Both the position numbers and the translations under genes were made by a program. 64,000 nt of DNA from Cryptomeria japonica (lineage: Eukaryota; Streptophyta; Pinopsida; Cupressales; Cupressaceae): the NCBI RefSeq assembly GCF_030272615.1, contig NC_081414.1, forward strand, positions 523,384,137 to 523,448,136, given 5' to 3'. Under the pieces are notes generated by a model, which worked only from the letters and a program-made list of their open reading frames with translations, was not told the origin of the DNA and searched no databases. Of the stretch, positions 24,037 to 35,107 are shown piece after piece; the stretch's first letter is position 1, and each line of letters starts with the position of its first letter.

Positions 24037-26914
24037 TGTAAGGCCCTCCCCAACCAAGCTTTGATTAACTTAGTTGACCATGTTTGACCCTATTAATAAA
24101 TGCTATAATTCAATAGGATGGGCTATGTTAGACGGATAGATTGGTGAGAAAAGTAATTCAACCAAGTTATAGAATCATTTCACCTTGTGGTATACATTTT
24201 GATGTGTTATGAATTTGAAATCCTAAAAGATCCACTGATTGGATAATCTTGATCTAACGTATGTTAGCTATATCTGGATTTGCAGAACTTTATTATGGTG
24301 TTGGAAATATGATGCATATCTTATGAATGAATGAAATTATGAGGATTATGATAATGGCTTATGTGGATAAAGTGGGATATATGAGATATTGATTTGTTAA
24401 TGTCAATTGTATGCAGAGTGTTTGATGTGTATTCTTATTCATGTGTTTTATATTATATGAGGTTATTTGGAATTACTAATGTGTAATTGAGATGCGCAGG
24501 AAAATTATCCATGTGACCATGGAAACATTATGGAGAACCAAACCTAGACCTATGTACATTCGTAAAACGAGGGTTTGTCTATTTGGAGAGACACCCCATT
24601 TGTATCATATTTGATTTGTGAAAGTGAATGTGGCATGTGTGTTAAATTGAATTTACTAAATTGTGTAAATCCAACAAGAGACAAAATTTCATTGCAATTT
24701 TGTAAAAGTATATTTATTGTGTCACTTGACACATGTTAATTTATGTCTTGATTTTTTAATTGTCTCTTGGGTGGAGTTGTTTTAACCATAGATTTTTCAA
24801 ATAATTTAATGGGCTTCTATATTTTCCTTGGGTAGAGAATATTTGGGGTGGTCAACTTAGGTTTGACCCGAAAATTAACTTTAGATGGCTTTAAAAAGGG
24901 TTAAATGGACTCCTAGGGGTAGTTTAAAGGTGTTTCCTAAAGCCCATAAGGTATACCTAAGGGTTAGGAGTAATTTTAGGCATGTGACAACTCCCATGTG
25001 GCTGTTTAGTCACCCTAAAAAGTGAGTTTTCTAAGATGTGCGAAAATTGAATTTAGAAGGCATCATCTAGGTTAGTTAACTTTCCTTTTTGGTGAGAGAT
25101 CCCTTTTTGATCTTTTTCGGACTTTTTCCATTTTCAATTTTAGAAACCTGTGAGAACTCTCGCTGAGGTCTTCTTAGGCAAAAATGAGAGATTTTGCGGG
25201 TAATCACCCACTCTCCATTTTTGGAGACAATGGAATTTTGAAAGTGAAAGATTTGGTATAGGAATTGGGCTAAGTATAGAGAAACAAGGATTGTGGAATT
25301 GGGTTGCTCATCCTCAACTAGACTAGCATACCTTTGGGCAGTTGAAGGTTGGTTTAACTTCTCCTTGTATTGTTTTCATGTTGCATGCTATGTTGAAAAG
25401 ATTTGCTTGTAAGGAAAGGCTAGTTTCTTGCATTTTCTTTTGTGAAAATTATGACCGTTTTGTCTTTTATTTCCTGTATGCATTTTGTGTTTTGGGAGTA
25501 ACCAAGATCTCCTACTCTTGGGAGAGAGGATGGTATTGTGGGTGGTAGAAGTTTGACAGCCCTCAAGTGAGAGGCTCTCGTTATGAGAGTAATCTCAAGG
25601 GATATTTATTTGACCCTTGCTGCATGGCTTGTTTATGCAGTTGGGGGTCATAAGGAGGGAAATAAGGCATGAATGCATTTGGGGGCATAAGGATGTGGGG
25701 TTATTATACTTATGATATATCTTTTTTTGCATGAGGTGGCTTTATGTTTTACCATACTTGCAGTCTCCTCAAGGTATTTGGTCCACTACCACCCGTGTAA
25801 AATCATTACATTGTGTGGTGTAGTGTATCCTTGGTTGGGAATATGATTCTATGTTTGTTTTCCCCTACTTGTTGTGTTTGCATGTGTGTAACCTATCTAG
25901 GGCTTGGTTCTCCAAGCTCGGGGGTGGCTTCTAGTAAGCCTAGGCCAGGAGGTGAGCACTCTATGGTCATAGCCCTTTTGATTTATTTGTAGGTTGTTGA
26001 AGGAAAAGAAAAGGACAAGTAGAAGTTGCTAGACTTTTGTGTTGTAGAAAAAGAATCGGGAATAGAATAGTTTATATTTTAAGTTGCAGCAGTGTGAATG
26101 GAAAACTATATTTTGTAGTTACTTTGAAAATAACATGTATTTATTTTAATTAAAAGGTCCTATCCCATTTGTATTGATCGCTATAATGTATTTTAAATGT
26201 ACTCTAAAGAAATGCATTATTTTTGCTAGTATTACTTTGTTGCAAAAGAAATATGTTATCTTGGATTAAGTTCCCTATAGTTACTGAAATTATATTATAG
26301 TGTGCATGTTAGTTTTGAAAATGAAAATATGTTTTGCATGTTAATTCTGAAAATAAATTTTTAGTCGATTTCCTTATTGCATATCTCCAAGGTTAAATTC
26401 AAATGAATCTAGATAAATAAAGTTGTTGTTTAGAATTATTAAATGCTGTCAATTGCTTATTTGGAGAAAATAAAATCTAGAGTTAAATAGACTATTTGAT
26501 TTAAATAATTTCATATTTCTATAGTTGGTGTGTAATTTTATTGGAAACTGTCATTTTATTTATTTGCAGAAATTAAAATCTAAAGTTAAATGGCCTGTCT
26601 ATTTTAACTAATAACCTATTTATATAGTTGCTAGATAAATTTATTTAAATCGGTCAGTTAGATATTTGTAAAAAATAAATTTAAAAAAATAGTCTATCTA
26701 TGATTTTTAGCAACAATTATTTAAAAAATATATATATACATTGATCTAAATCTGAACATTTTATTTATCTGTAGAAAGTTTTATAAAAAAAAACACATGC
26801 ATATTCCCATATTAATTCTTGCCCTAAAATATCAAAAGAAAATACATATTTGAAAATATCAAACATATAAATACATTTCTTTATAACTATATATTTAAAC
26901 ATATATCTATATAC

Positions 26915-26953
<39 letters not shown>

Positions 26954-27045
26954 TATATATATATATTTAAATGCCACAAAATAAATTTAAAAAAAATAAA
27001 ATTTAATAAGTAAAAAAAAGGGGGTCTTGGGGGGGGGGCAAACCC

Positions 27046-27217
27046 CACTGTGTGGGCACACAGTGGGCGGCGCCCACGGCCTGCCACTATGTGGACACAC
27101 AGTGGGCTGCGCCCACAGCCCACCACTGTGTGGACACACAGTGAACGGCGCCCGCACCGCCACTGTGTGGACACACAGTGGGCGGCACCGCGGCCGCCAT
27201 TGTGTGGACATATAGTG
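27046..27217 (+). repeat. Palindromic minisatellite, 5 units, in 3' LTR of L
   Basis: Starts near 27046, 27085, 27124, 27161 and 27198, period 37-39 bp. Several units contain the perfect inverted repeat CACTGTGTGGACACACAGTG. The linkers are GC-rich (GGCGGCGCCC type). Confidence 0.9.
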
Positions 27218-27524
27218 GGCGGCACTCGGCTACCACCGCCGCCTCCTCCAAAGCCACCTCTCCAAAAAAAAAAACCCTGCCATGCATTTCGTTCGGCCCT
27301 GCAAATGTTGGAATCATAAAAAAAAGTTGGGGTTAGGGCAAGTAATGTGGTTTCAAAAAAATAAAAGGGGATTTTATAATTAAAAAAAATAAAAATTAGG
27401 GTGTTCAAAAAAAGAATCATAGTATGAATTAAGAAATAAAAAAATATAAAAGGGTTTTATTCATATATATATTCTTAGTTAGGGTTTACATGGACATTTT
27501 ATAAATATGTGAAAATTATTATAA

Positions 27525-27530
<6 letters not shown>

Positions 27531-27599
<69 letters not shown>
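27531..27599 (+). repeat. TA then GA microsatellite in 3' LTR of L
   Basis: About 14 TA units run directly into about 19 GA units. The 5' LTR at 17800-17853 has only TA units. Confidence 0.9.
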
Positions 27600-27603
<4 letters not shown>

Positions 27604-28181
27604 AAAATATGAATAAAACCTTTTAGATTAAATATTTTATTAAGTGTTTATAAATTATATATGTTTTAATAAACATCAGGGCAAATATTTGTTTTGATAA
27701 ACATAAGGATATTTTTAAAAATGATGTTTAATCTGATATAGGTCTTTGAGATTAAACTTTATAGGAAAATATTCCCTATGAATTTAATTGACCCTTTAGT
27801 CGATTTAGTTTAAATACTTTTAATTATTATTATTAAAATAAAATATAGACATTTATAAACTAAGTGCTAGGACTAATTTAATTAGATCCTAAAACCAAAT
27901 AATGGTTATTGGAGATTAATTTTATCTTCATCAATTATTTTAGAGAGTTTTGATTTAATTAATCTATTGACTAAATTTGATGAGATAATAAATTAATTCA
28001 TTTAGTATTCCGCATTTAATTTTAAATTATTTTTGTCTACTTGAGTTAGTGGTTAGAGTTAACTCGAACATAGTTAAGACAAACTTGCTAGTACATTTCA
28101 TATTTGCAAATTTATATGTTTTAAGTTGTGATTTAAAAAAAAAAAATTATCCCGTTCGTGCCCAAAAGTTTGGGCATGACA

Positions 28182-29819
28182 ACGTTCAACAAAAAATTGT
28201 AGACTTGTACATAAGAACAATAAATACAACACAAACATAAAATACATGTTGCGACATAGAAGTCTGTACAACTAAGAAAATAAATTCAAAACTTGAAGGG
28301 AATGCACAAAATAGGTATTGATAGGGTCACCTAGTTAAAACAACACTCAGGAACAAACAAAAATGAAAAGTGCTAAGGGAAGAGGGAGATTTCACAAGAA
28401 ATGAATCTCTACCTCCAGCAAAACTATGAAATTTCAAAATTCTCTCTCGAAGAGCTCATTTCCAAAATAAGCATCCACAACACTATTAACAAAATTAATA
28501 AGTAGACTTAGAAGAAAAGGCATAAGCCAGAAAAGCCAATCTTTAACCAAGAATACACAAAAGAAGCATCACATTGTCATGACTGACATTCTATAGTGAG
28601 ATGAACATACATAAATAAAACTATGAATACAAACACCCAATATAGTTTATCCCAAAATGATTCCAACAATATGAATAAAATAACAATAACTATTCAACTT
28701 CGAAAGAAGAAATGTACAAAGATCAGGCCATTGTCGTGAACAAGATTCTACAAGCAACTAAAAATGCAAAGAGCTAGCAACTCAATATATGCACAAATAA
28801 ATTTTACCCCTCTATTCATTGCAACAAGAATATATGTAATACAAATACATTTCCCCAAAATTCTCAGCAAGCAAAAACATTCACAGAGAAGACACAAAGA
28901 CCAAAATATAGAGAGAAAACAAAGGCTACAAACCACCGACCTTCACCCTGTGTAATGGAAAAGAAAGAGGTTGAAGAAGAGCCTCCTCACTCTTTTAGCA
29001 ACCAGCAAATCCCAGCCAATCCAAGTTCCAAGATCAAACTAGAAAAAATTTCAGAAGAGCAAGAATTTTTATAGGAGAAAAACATGAAGGAAGAAGTCGT
29101 TAAACTTCATAGTAAGAGAATAAAAAGCAAAGCCAATACTCAAAAACCCTAGACAAAATTCCATCCCATGAGATTATTTCATAATCTCATTCAAAAGTTA
29201 GGGTTAGAAATATTATATTTTATTTTATTTCCCCCCATTGACTTTCCAATGAAAATTTTAAAATCAAAAGAGAGAAAATAGAATGTATTAATATTACATG
29301 TGGGAGTAATTATATTTATTTATATTTAACTTGTAAGGTCAGAAATAATTATTAAAATTCAATAATTAAAATAGCAACATTATGAGATAATATTCAAACC
29401 AAGACATTGATATATATTTAAATAAATAAATAAAAACTATAGGCAATTAATAATTACAAATAAATAGGTCAAGCAATTAAATATTAAACAAATTTCAAAA
29501 AACCTCAATAAATAAATATCAATAATGAAAAACCAATTAAATCAATAAACCAAGATAAGGCAACTAAATCATACTACATACTCACGACCAAGGCGACCAA
29601 CTGACAACTGACATGGCAAAAACGCCAACACTAATGACTACACAAGTGTCAACTTAAACCTAGAGTGCGATAGGGGAACTGTCGTCATCTCCGAACCACA
29701 TATTTACCATTGGGAAAAGACACACTCAAACTTGCCATGACAGGGGAGCTCGCACCTGGTTGCCCAAGAGGGATAAATGTCTGTAACCTACAAGTCCTGC
29801 AACCACTAATGATGATACA

Positions 29820-29883
<64 letters not shown>

Positions 29884-30230
29884 CATATATATATATACAT
29901 ACATATATATACATATATATATACATATATATACACATATATACATATACACATATATACATATACATATATATACATGTATATATATATATGTATATAT
30001 ATATATACATATGTATATACATGTATATATATATGTATATGTATATATGTGTATATATATGTATACATATATATATGTATATATATATGTATACATATGT
30101 ATACATATATGTATATATGTATATATATACAAATATACATATATGTATACATATGTATACATATATACATATATGTATACATATTTATACACATACATAT
30201 ATACATATGTATACATATATATATACATAC

Positions 30231-30286
<56 letters not shown>

Positions 30287-30716
30287 CAGACAAGTGGAAG
30301 AATATTGCAACAACATATCTGGCTCGCAATAAGTGATGTGACATTGATTGCCACTGAATACAGTCAGGAAATGTACAACCAATTATCATCACACATACAT
30401 ATAATCAAAGGTTAGGGTTAGCACTACTAAGCATCATCAAGGCATAAACAATTTAATGCATCTAACACATATGGATGTGTGTAAAACCATCAAATCATGT
30501 AATCATCAAGATAACATCATCATAAAATAGTATGAATCCACATGGTATCTATCATCATATTAATCAACTGAAACATATAAAGTATCATATCCTGATCGTG
30601 AACATAATTCATAGCATAAAATATGTCTAATAATGTCTAAACATATCCATCCTACATAAAATAAAGGTCTAAGTATGTCTATCAAAATGAAATATATGTC
30701 TGGTCAAGGGTGGACA
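28182..30716 (-). repeat. 3' LTR of gypsy C, main segment
   Basis: Homologous to 52633-55096, with the same flanking landmarks to the end GGTGGACA (minus TGTCCACC). Next to it on the right is the C purine tract (30720-30737, minus GGCAAAGGGTGGAGGATC), so this is the LTR start at the 3' end of element C. The exact first base (TGTCC or TAGTGTCC) is uncertain by 3 bp. The small hydrophobic frame at 28748-28936 recurs in the other LTR. Confidence 0.85.
29816..30286. repeat. Compound CATA/TATG/TA microsatellite in C 3' LTR
   Basis: About 470 bp of CATA, TATACA, TATG and TA repeats. The long Tyr/Ile/His-rich frames across it in several phases are artefacts of the repeat. The same LTR position in the other copy (54485-54705) holds GT and TATG repeats. 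Confidence 0.95.
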
Positions 30717-30719
30717 CTA

Positions 30720-33195
30720 GATCCTCCACCCTTTGCCTAGGCTTACTCCTAGAAGCCTGAGAACAAATAGGGGTACAACTCTCTCTTTTGTGCTACATCC
30801 TCCCAAGTAGTTGATGTATTGTCATTTCGGTCCCACTAGACCCTTACCGACTCTATTCCCCAATCTTTGAGGGACATCTCTCTACATTGTAGAATGTGCA
30901 TGGGCTCCAAAGAAAGGTGCTCGTCCTCGACCAACAATGTATTCCAATCAAGAACATGTGAAATATCAAGATAATATAACCTCAAAATAGATACATGAAA
31001 GACATCATGGGTGTGGGACGAGCTAGGTGGCAAGGCAAGGCGATAATCTCCAAGACCAATTTTCTCCAAAATCTCAAAAGGTCCTACAAACCGAGGTGCC
31101 AACTTAGAGCCTTTTCCATAACAGATCGAACTCTTTCATGAGCGAGCTCGCAAAAATACCCTATCACCTACAAAAAACTGTATGTCCACTCGATGTGCAT
31201 CTACATATTTCTTCTGTCTATCATGTGTTGTTGCTAAATGCTCTCTGATATGCACAACCTTCTCTTCCATATCCTGTAGCATCTTTGAACTAATGAGTAT
31301 CTTGTCATCTAATCTGTCCCAACTCAAGGGTGTGTGACATGGTATACCATACAAATCCTGATACAGTGACATGCCAATGGAACTGATAGGAAAAATTAAC
31401 TAAATACAGGTAATCTTCCCATTTGGACTACTGATCCATCACGTACATCCTCAACATGTCCTCTAAAACCTGATTCACATTCCTTGTCTGGCCATCTGCC
31501 TCTGGAGGGTAAGTTGTACTATAGTTCAGTTGAGTTGCTAAGTCATGTTGTAAAGCTGTCCAAAATGCAAAAGTGAACACTAGATCTCTATCTGATATGA
31601 TCTTACGCAAAATACCATGCAATCTGATAATGTCCCTAAAAAAATCTGCACTATTGAAGCTGTCGTGTATGAATATTTTAGTGGTGAAAAGTGTGGAGCC
31701 TTAGCCAATCGATCAATAGTGACCATAATAGCATTGTATCATCAGGAAGATGTAGGAAAACCAACTATAAAATCCATGGAAATGATGTTCCATTTTCACT
31801 CTGAAACTTTATGAGACTATAAATATCCTGCTAGATGCTGATGTTTTGACTTAACCCATTGACACTCGAGGCAACATGACACAAAATCCACTATGTCTCT
31901 CCTCAAACCTGCCCAAAAATATAGCTATCTCAAATCTGCATGCATCTTCTTGACACCAGGATATGTCAAGTAAGATGCACGATGAGCCTCAACTAGAATC
32001 AAATTTTTAAGTCCATCAAATGGTGAAACATAAATGCATCCCATGTTTCTAAGAAGACCATCTGCATCCACTAGATATCCTGCATATCTTCCTTTAAAGA
32101 TCTTCCTAATGCAATCTCTCAACTGACCTCCTAATACCAAGCATTTGTTGGAAGTGCGCTAAGAATACAACTCCTCAAATCTACCTCAAGCTTCACTATT
32201 TATATCTGATGTCTCCTGCAGCTCAAGGCATCCACAACTACATTCTTCTTCTCCTGAATATATTTCACCTCAAAATCATACTCACTTAGAAACTCCATTC
32301 AGCGCCTCTGTCAAGGATTGAAATTCAGTTGCATAAATATATAATGTCAACTATAGTGATCTCTATGTAGGTCAAATCGATGCCCTAATAAAAAGTGCCT
32401 CCATTTGAGTAAGGTATGAACTACTGCCACTAACTCAAGATCATGTGTGGGGTAATTCATCTCGTGATCTTTGAGTTTTCATGAATCATATGCTATGACT
32501 CTATCATCTTGCATCGACACTGCTCCTAGACCCTCCAATGAATAATCAGTACAAACAACAAAATCACCTAGCAGATCTGGAACTGCAAGAATGGGTGCAC
32601 TGGTCAACCTCTCCTTAAGAATCCTGAAAGTTGTCTCAGAATACTCTGACTAAACAAATTTCTTCCCTTTTCTCTGAAGAGAAGTAATGGGGCGAGCAAT
32701 CCTAGAAAAAGCCTGCACATATGTACGGTAATAACTAGCAAGTCCCATAAAATGACACACATCACCCACATTAGTGGGTGTAGGCCAATCCATTATCATC
32801 TGAATCTTCCAGGGATCAACTGTGATACCCTCTCCTGATATAACGTGGCATAAATATCTAACCTTTGACTGGAAGAACTCACACTTCGCCAAGTTGGCAT
32901 ATAGCTGATTCTCCCAAAGGCACTACAAAACATATCTGACATGATCCACGTGCTCCTCCACTAATCTAGAATAAATCAAAATTTCATCCAGGAAAACCAA
33001 TAAAATATATCCAATTATGTCTTGAACACACCATTAATCAAACTCATGAAGATTGAATGTACATTTGTGAGACTGAATGACACAACTGTGAACTCATAGT
33101 GCCCATAGCTAGTACGAAAAGGTTGTGCGATGTATGTTTTCCTCATGTATCCTCAATTGATGATATTCAAACTTAGGTCAATTTTAGAAAATACC
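30720..33195 (-). pseudogene. pol: Gypsy C pol: RT, RNase H, integrase, chromodomain-like tail
   Basis: This continues the RT broken at 40836. The minus strand from 33195 reads KVFSKIDL, then a decayed palm, then MAKCEFFQSKVRYLCHVISGEG and FMGLASYYRTYV (32650-32892), the gypsy RT-RNase H junction. Next come the integrase zinc region (HRASYLTYPGVKKMHADL, about 31930-31990), the MDFIVGFP core start (about 31790), remnants to about 31430, the core end near 31136-31372 and [14 protein letters not shown] at 31100. The tail PMHILQCRE...VRVKWD...TWE (30790-30910) resembles the chromodomain end of chromoviruses. Many stops are present. The YLDD box is not intact. Confidence 0.85.
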
Positions 33196-33200
33196 TTATC

Positions 33201-34624
33201 TGATAGTTTTGATACTTAATATAAGTACAGATCCAATAGCCAACAAGATGAGAGGGGGGGGGGTGAATCATACAAACTTAATCATCCATAAAAACATCAG
33301 ATTCAACCTCGGTAACATATATATCAGTCATATAACCAAAAACTATCAAACATGCAAACTCAAAAGCATATGAACAATATAAACCTCATAACACCAGATT
33401 TAATGTGGAAACCCAAATAGGGAAAAACCACTGTGGGATTTCGGACCCACTAAGAAATATACTCTTCTAGAGTATGCTTGGTTAAAAGCAAATCCTATTA
33501 AAGATTACAAACACATTGCTAGATTGGACCCAGTTAAGGGATTTCCCTTAGATCTATTAGGATATTCACTTTGTTAGAAGTGACCTTGTCAAAGGTTTTC
33601 AAACACTCAATCAGAATGTCACCTTGTTAGAGGATTTACATATAAGACTGTTAAGTCCACTCGGTTAAGAGATTTCCTGTCACTTTCACAAAATAACAGT
33701 AATACAATCTAGACATAGAACTAATCTTGTCTATCTGCTGGGCATCAATACTCTGTTATTCTAATAGGTCTTCAAGCTTCTGTGCTCGGTAATCACTATG
33801 TAGCATCCATGTGCATAGACTTACTCGCATACATTGTTTATCAACAGTTTCCTATTTATAAACAATATTCTAACCACTTAATCTCCTTGATCACATTTCC
33901 CATGATCAATCATAGCCATCAGATCTTCAATCTTGTCCAGGTTCATTGTATCTTTCGATCTGAAAATGTTTTACCCCACCTTCGAACTTGTGATAGGGTA
34001 ATGCAGTTCAATCTGAGCTGTAGATCTTCTTGTCGACTTTCCATTGCCTTAGATTCATTTAACAAACTTCTTCCACGGCTTGCTAATCATTGATCCGCTC
34101 CAGCTCATCAACTTCTTTCATTAAATATCACATGTAAACATTTAATGCATTCTGTTATAGCTCGGTTAGGACTCGATGAATACTAAACTTCACTCGGTAG
34201 ACATTCTATCTTCATTAACCAATTGCGATAACCTTAGGGTTTACCGACTACGTTCCTTAGGGTTTATTGACTAGGTTCTTTGCTTGATAACATAGTATAG
34301 TATTAACCTTTACATTTTACAACATATGTATAATGTTAAAACAATCTAAAACATCAAGATCTCATCATTGTCTGACTTAGTAGAATTTCCCATTGAATAA
34401 CTTATCCCCTTATTCATCATATTCTTTCTTGTGTCTTTACCGACTCCTTTATAATCTTCATATCATATTTCTCAAGATATGGCAACATCATACTAAATTA
34501 GAAAATCAATTTCTTGACATCAATGACAAAATAATAATATCAAGATAGTAAAACATCTTTAATCAGTTATGTCCATAATCACCAACAACCTTCTCAATGT
34601 CCTTATAATGTAATATTGCCAACA
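33201..34624 (-). repeat. 3' LTR of copia D
   Basis: 1424 bp, plus strand TGATAGTTTT...GCCAACA. It is 55 bp shorter than the other LTR because of one deletion between 10-bp direct repeats (near 33695). Confidence 0.92.
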
Positions 34625-35107
34625 ATCTCCCCCTTTGGCATTGATGGCAAAACCAATTGATTTGATCTTTAAAAAATTTGGATTGCTGTGATTCTAAAAT
34701 GCTTAAATGCTCTCCCCCATTCATTAGACTTCTCTTCTATTTCCAATCTTTATTTCAACCTGTAGTCTTCTCTCAGTCTTCTTAGGTCTTCTCCCCCTTT
34801 GTAGGTCTTCTCCTCCTTAGGTCTTCTCCCTGGGTAGGTCTTCTCCCCCTTTGACAACAATGCCAAAAAGAAAAAGAACTAAAACATAATTTCTTTCTGT
34901 AAGAAGTTATTGCCTGCTATTGTGTATCAACTGAGTCTCAGTCAGAGCATTTGTCTTCAATTCCTGTTCCCTGTATCATTCTCTATATTATCCCAGTATT
35001 AATTCCAGTACACTTTCAAAAAAACATTCTAAAGTGTATCAATCCAACATCAGCTTCCCAAAAGATATTCAATAGAGTCATCAAAGTGATTCTTTCACCA
35101 AAATTGG
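34625..35107 (-). promoter_or_regulatory. 3' non-coding region of copia D with purine-tract repeats
   Basis: The minus strand shows the LTR-proximal tract CCAAAGGGGGAGAT (34626-34640) and, at 34770-34855, four to five tandem units of about 20 bp related to AGGTCTTCTCCCCCTTTG (plus strand). Confidence 0.65.

Larger units (their letters stand above)
14343..28181 (+). mobile_element. Large non-autonomous LTR element L (LARD-like)
   Basis: Two near-identical direct repeats (14343-18462 and 24037-28181) start TGTAAGGCCCTCCCC and end TTGGGCATGACA. The left repeat is followed by a PBS at 18466 (TGGTATCAGAGC) and the right is preceded by a purine tract at 24025. The 5.6-kb internal region has no frame that I can assign to gag, protease, RT or integrase. 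LTRs above 4 kb plus a non-coding interior are the definition of large retrotransposon derivatives (LARDs). The flanks AAGCT/ACGTT fit a 5-bp target duplication with two changes, and the uninterrupted site is seen at 52633. LTR ends and PBS resemble Del/Tekay chromoviruses, a possible helper lineage (inference). Confidence 0.85.
24037..28181 (+). repeat. 3' LTR of element L (4.1 kb)
   Basis: 4145 bp, the partner of 14343-18462. Differences seen by eye: loss of about 20 bp present near 16450, gain of about 25 bp near 25858, loss of about 27 bp present near 17985, five instead of three minisatellite units, and a GA run added to the TA microsatellite. It ends GGGCATGACA at 28181, followed by target duplication ACGTT. 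Confidence 0.9.

Noticed and set aside
27046-27217. CRISPR-like array
   Set aside because: Units are contiguous and near-identical across the linkers, with no unique spacers, in plant DNA inside an LTR.
28748-28936. Small hydrophobic protein conserved in both C LTRs (also 53097-53297)
   Set aside because: The LTRs are copies of each other, so similarity does not imply selection; the ends of the two frames differ.
29685-30392. Long Tyr/Ile/His-rich frames on both strands
   Set aside because: They are open in all phases because of the CATA/TATG/TA microsatellite.
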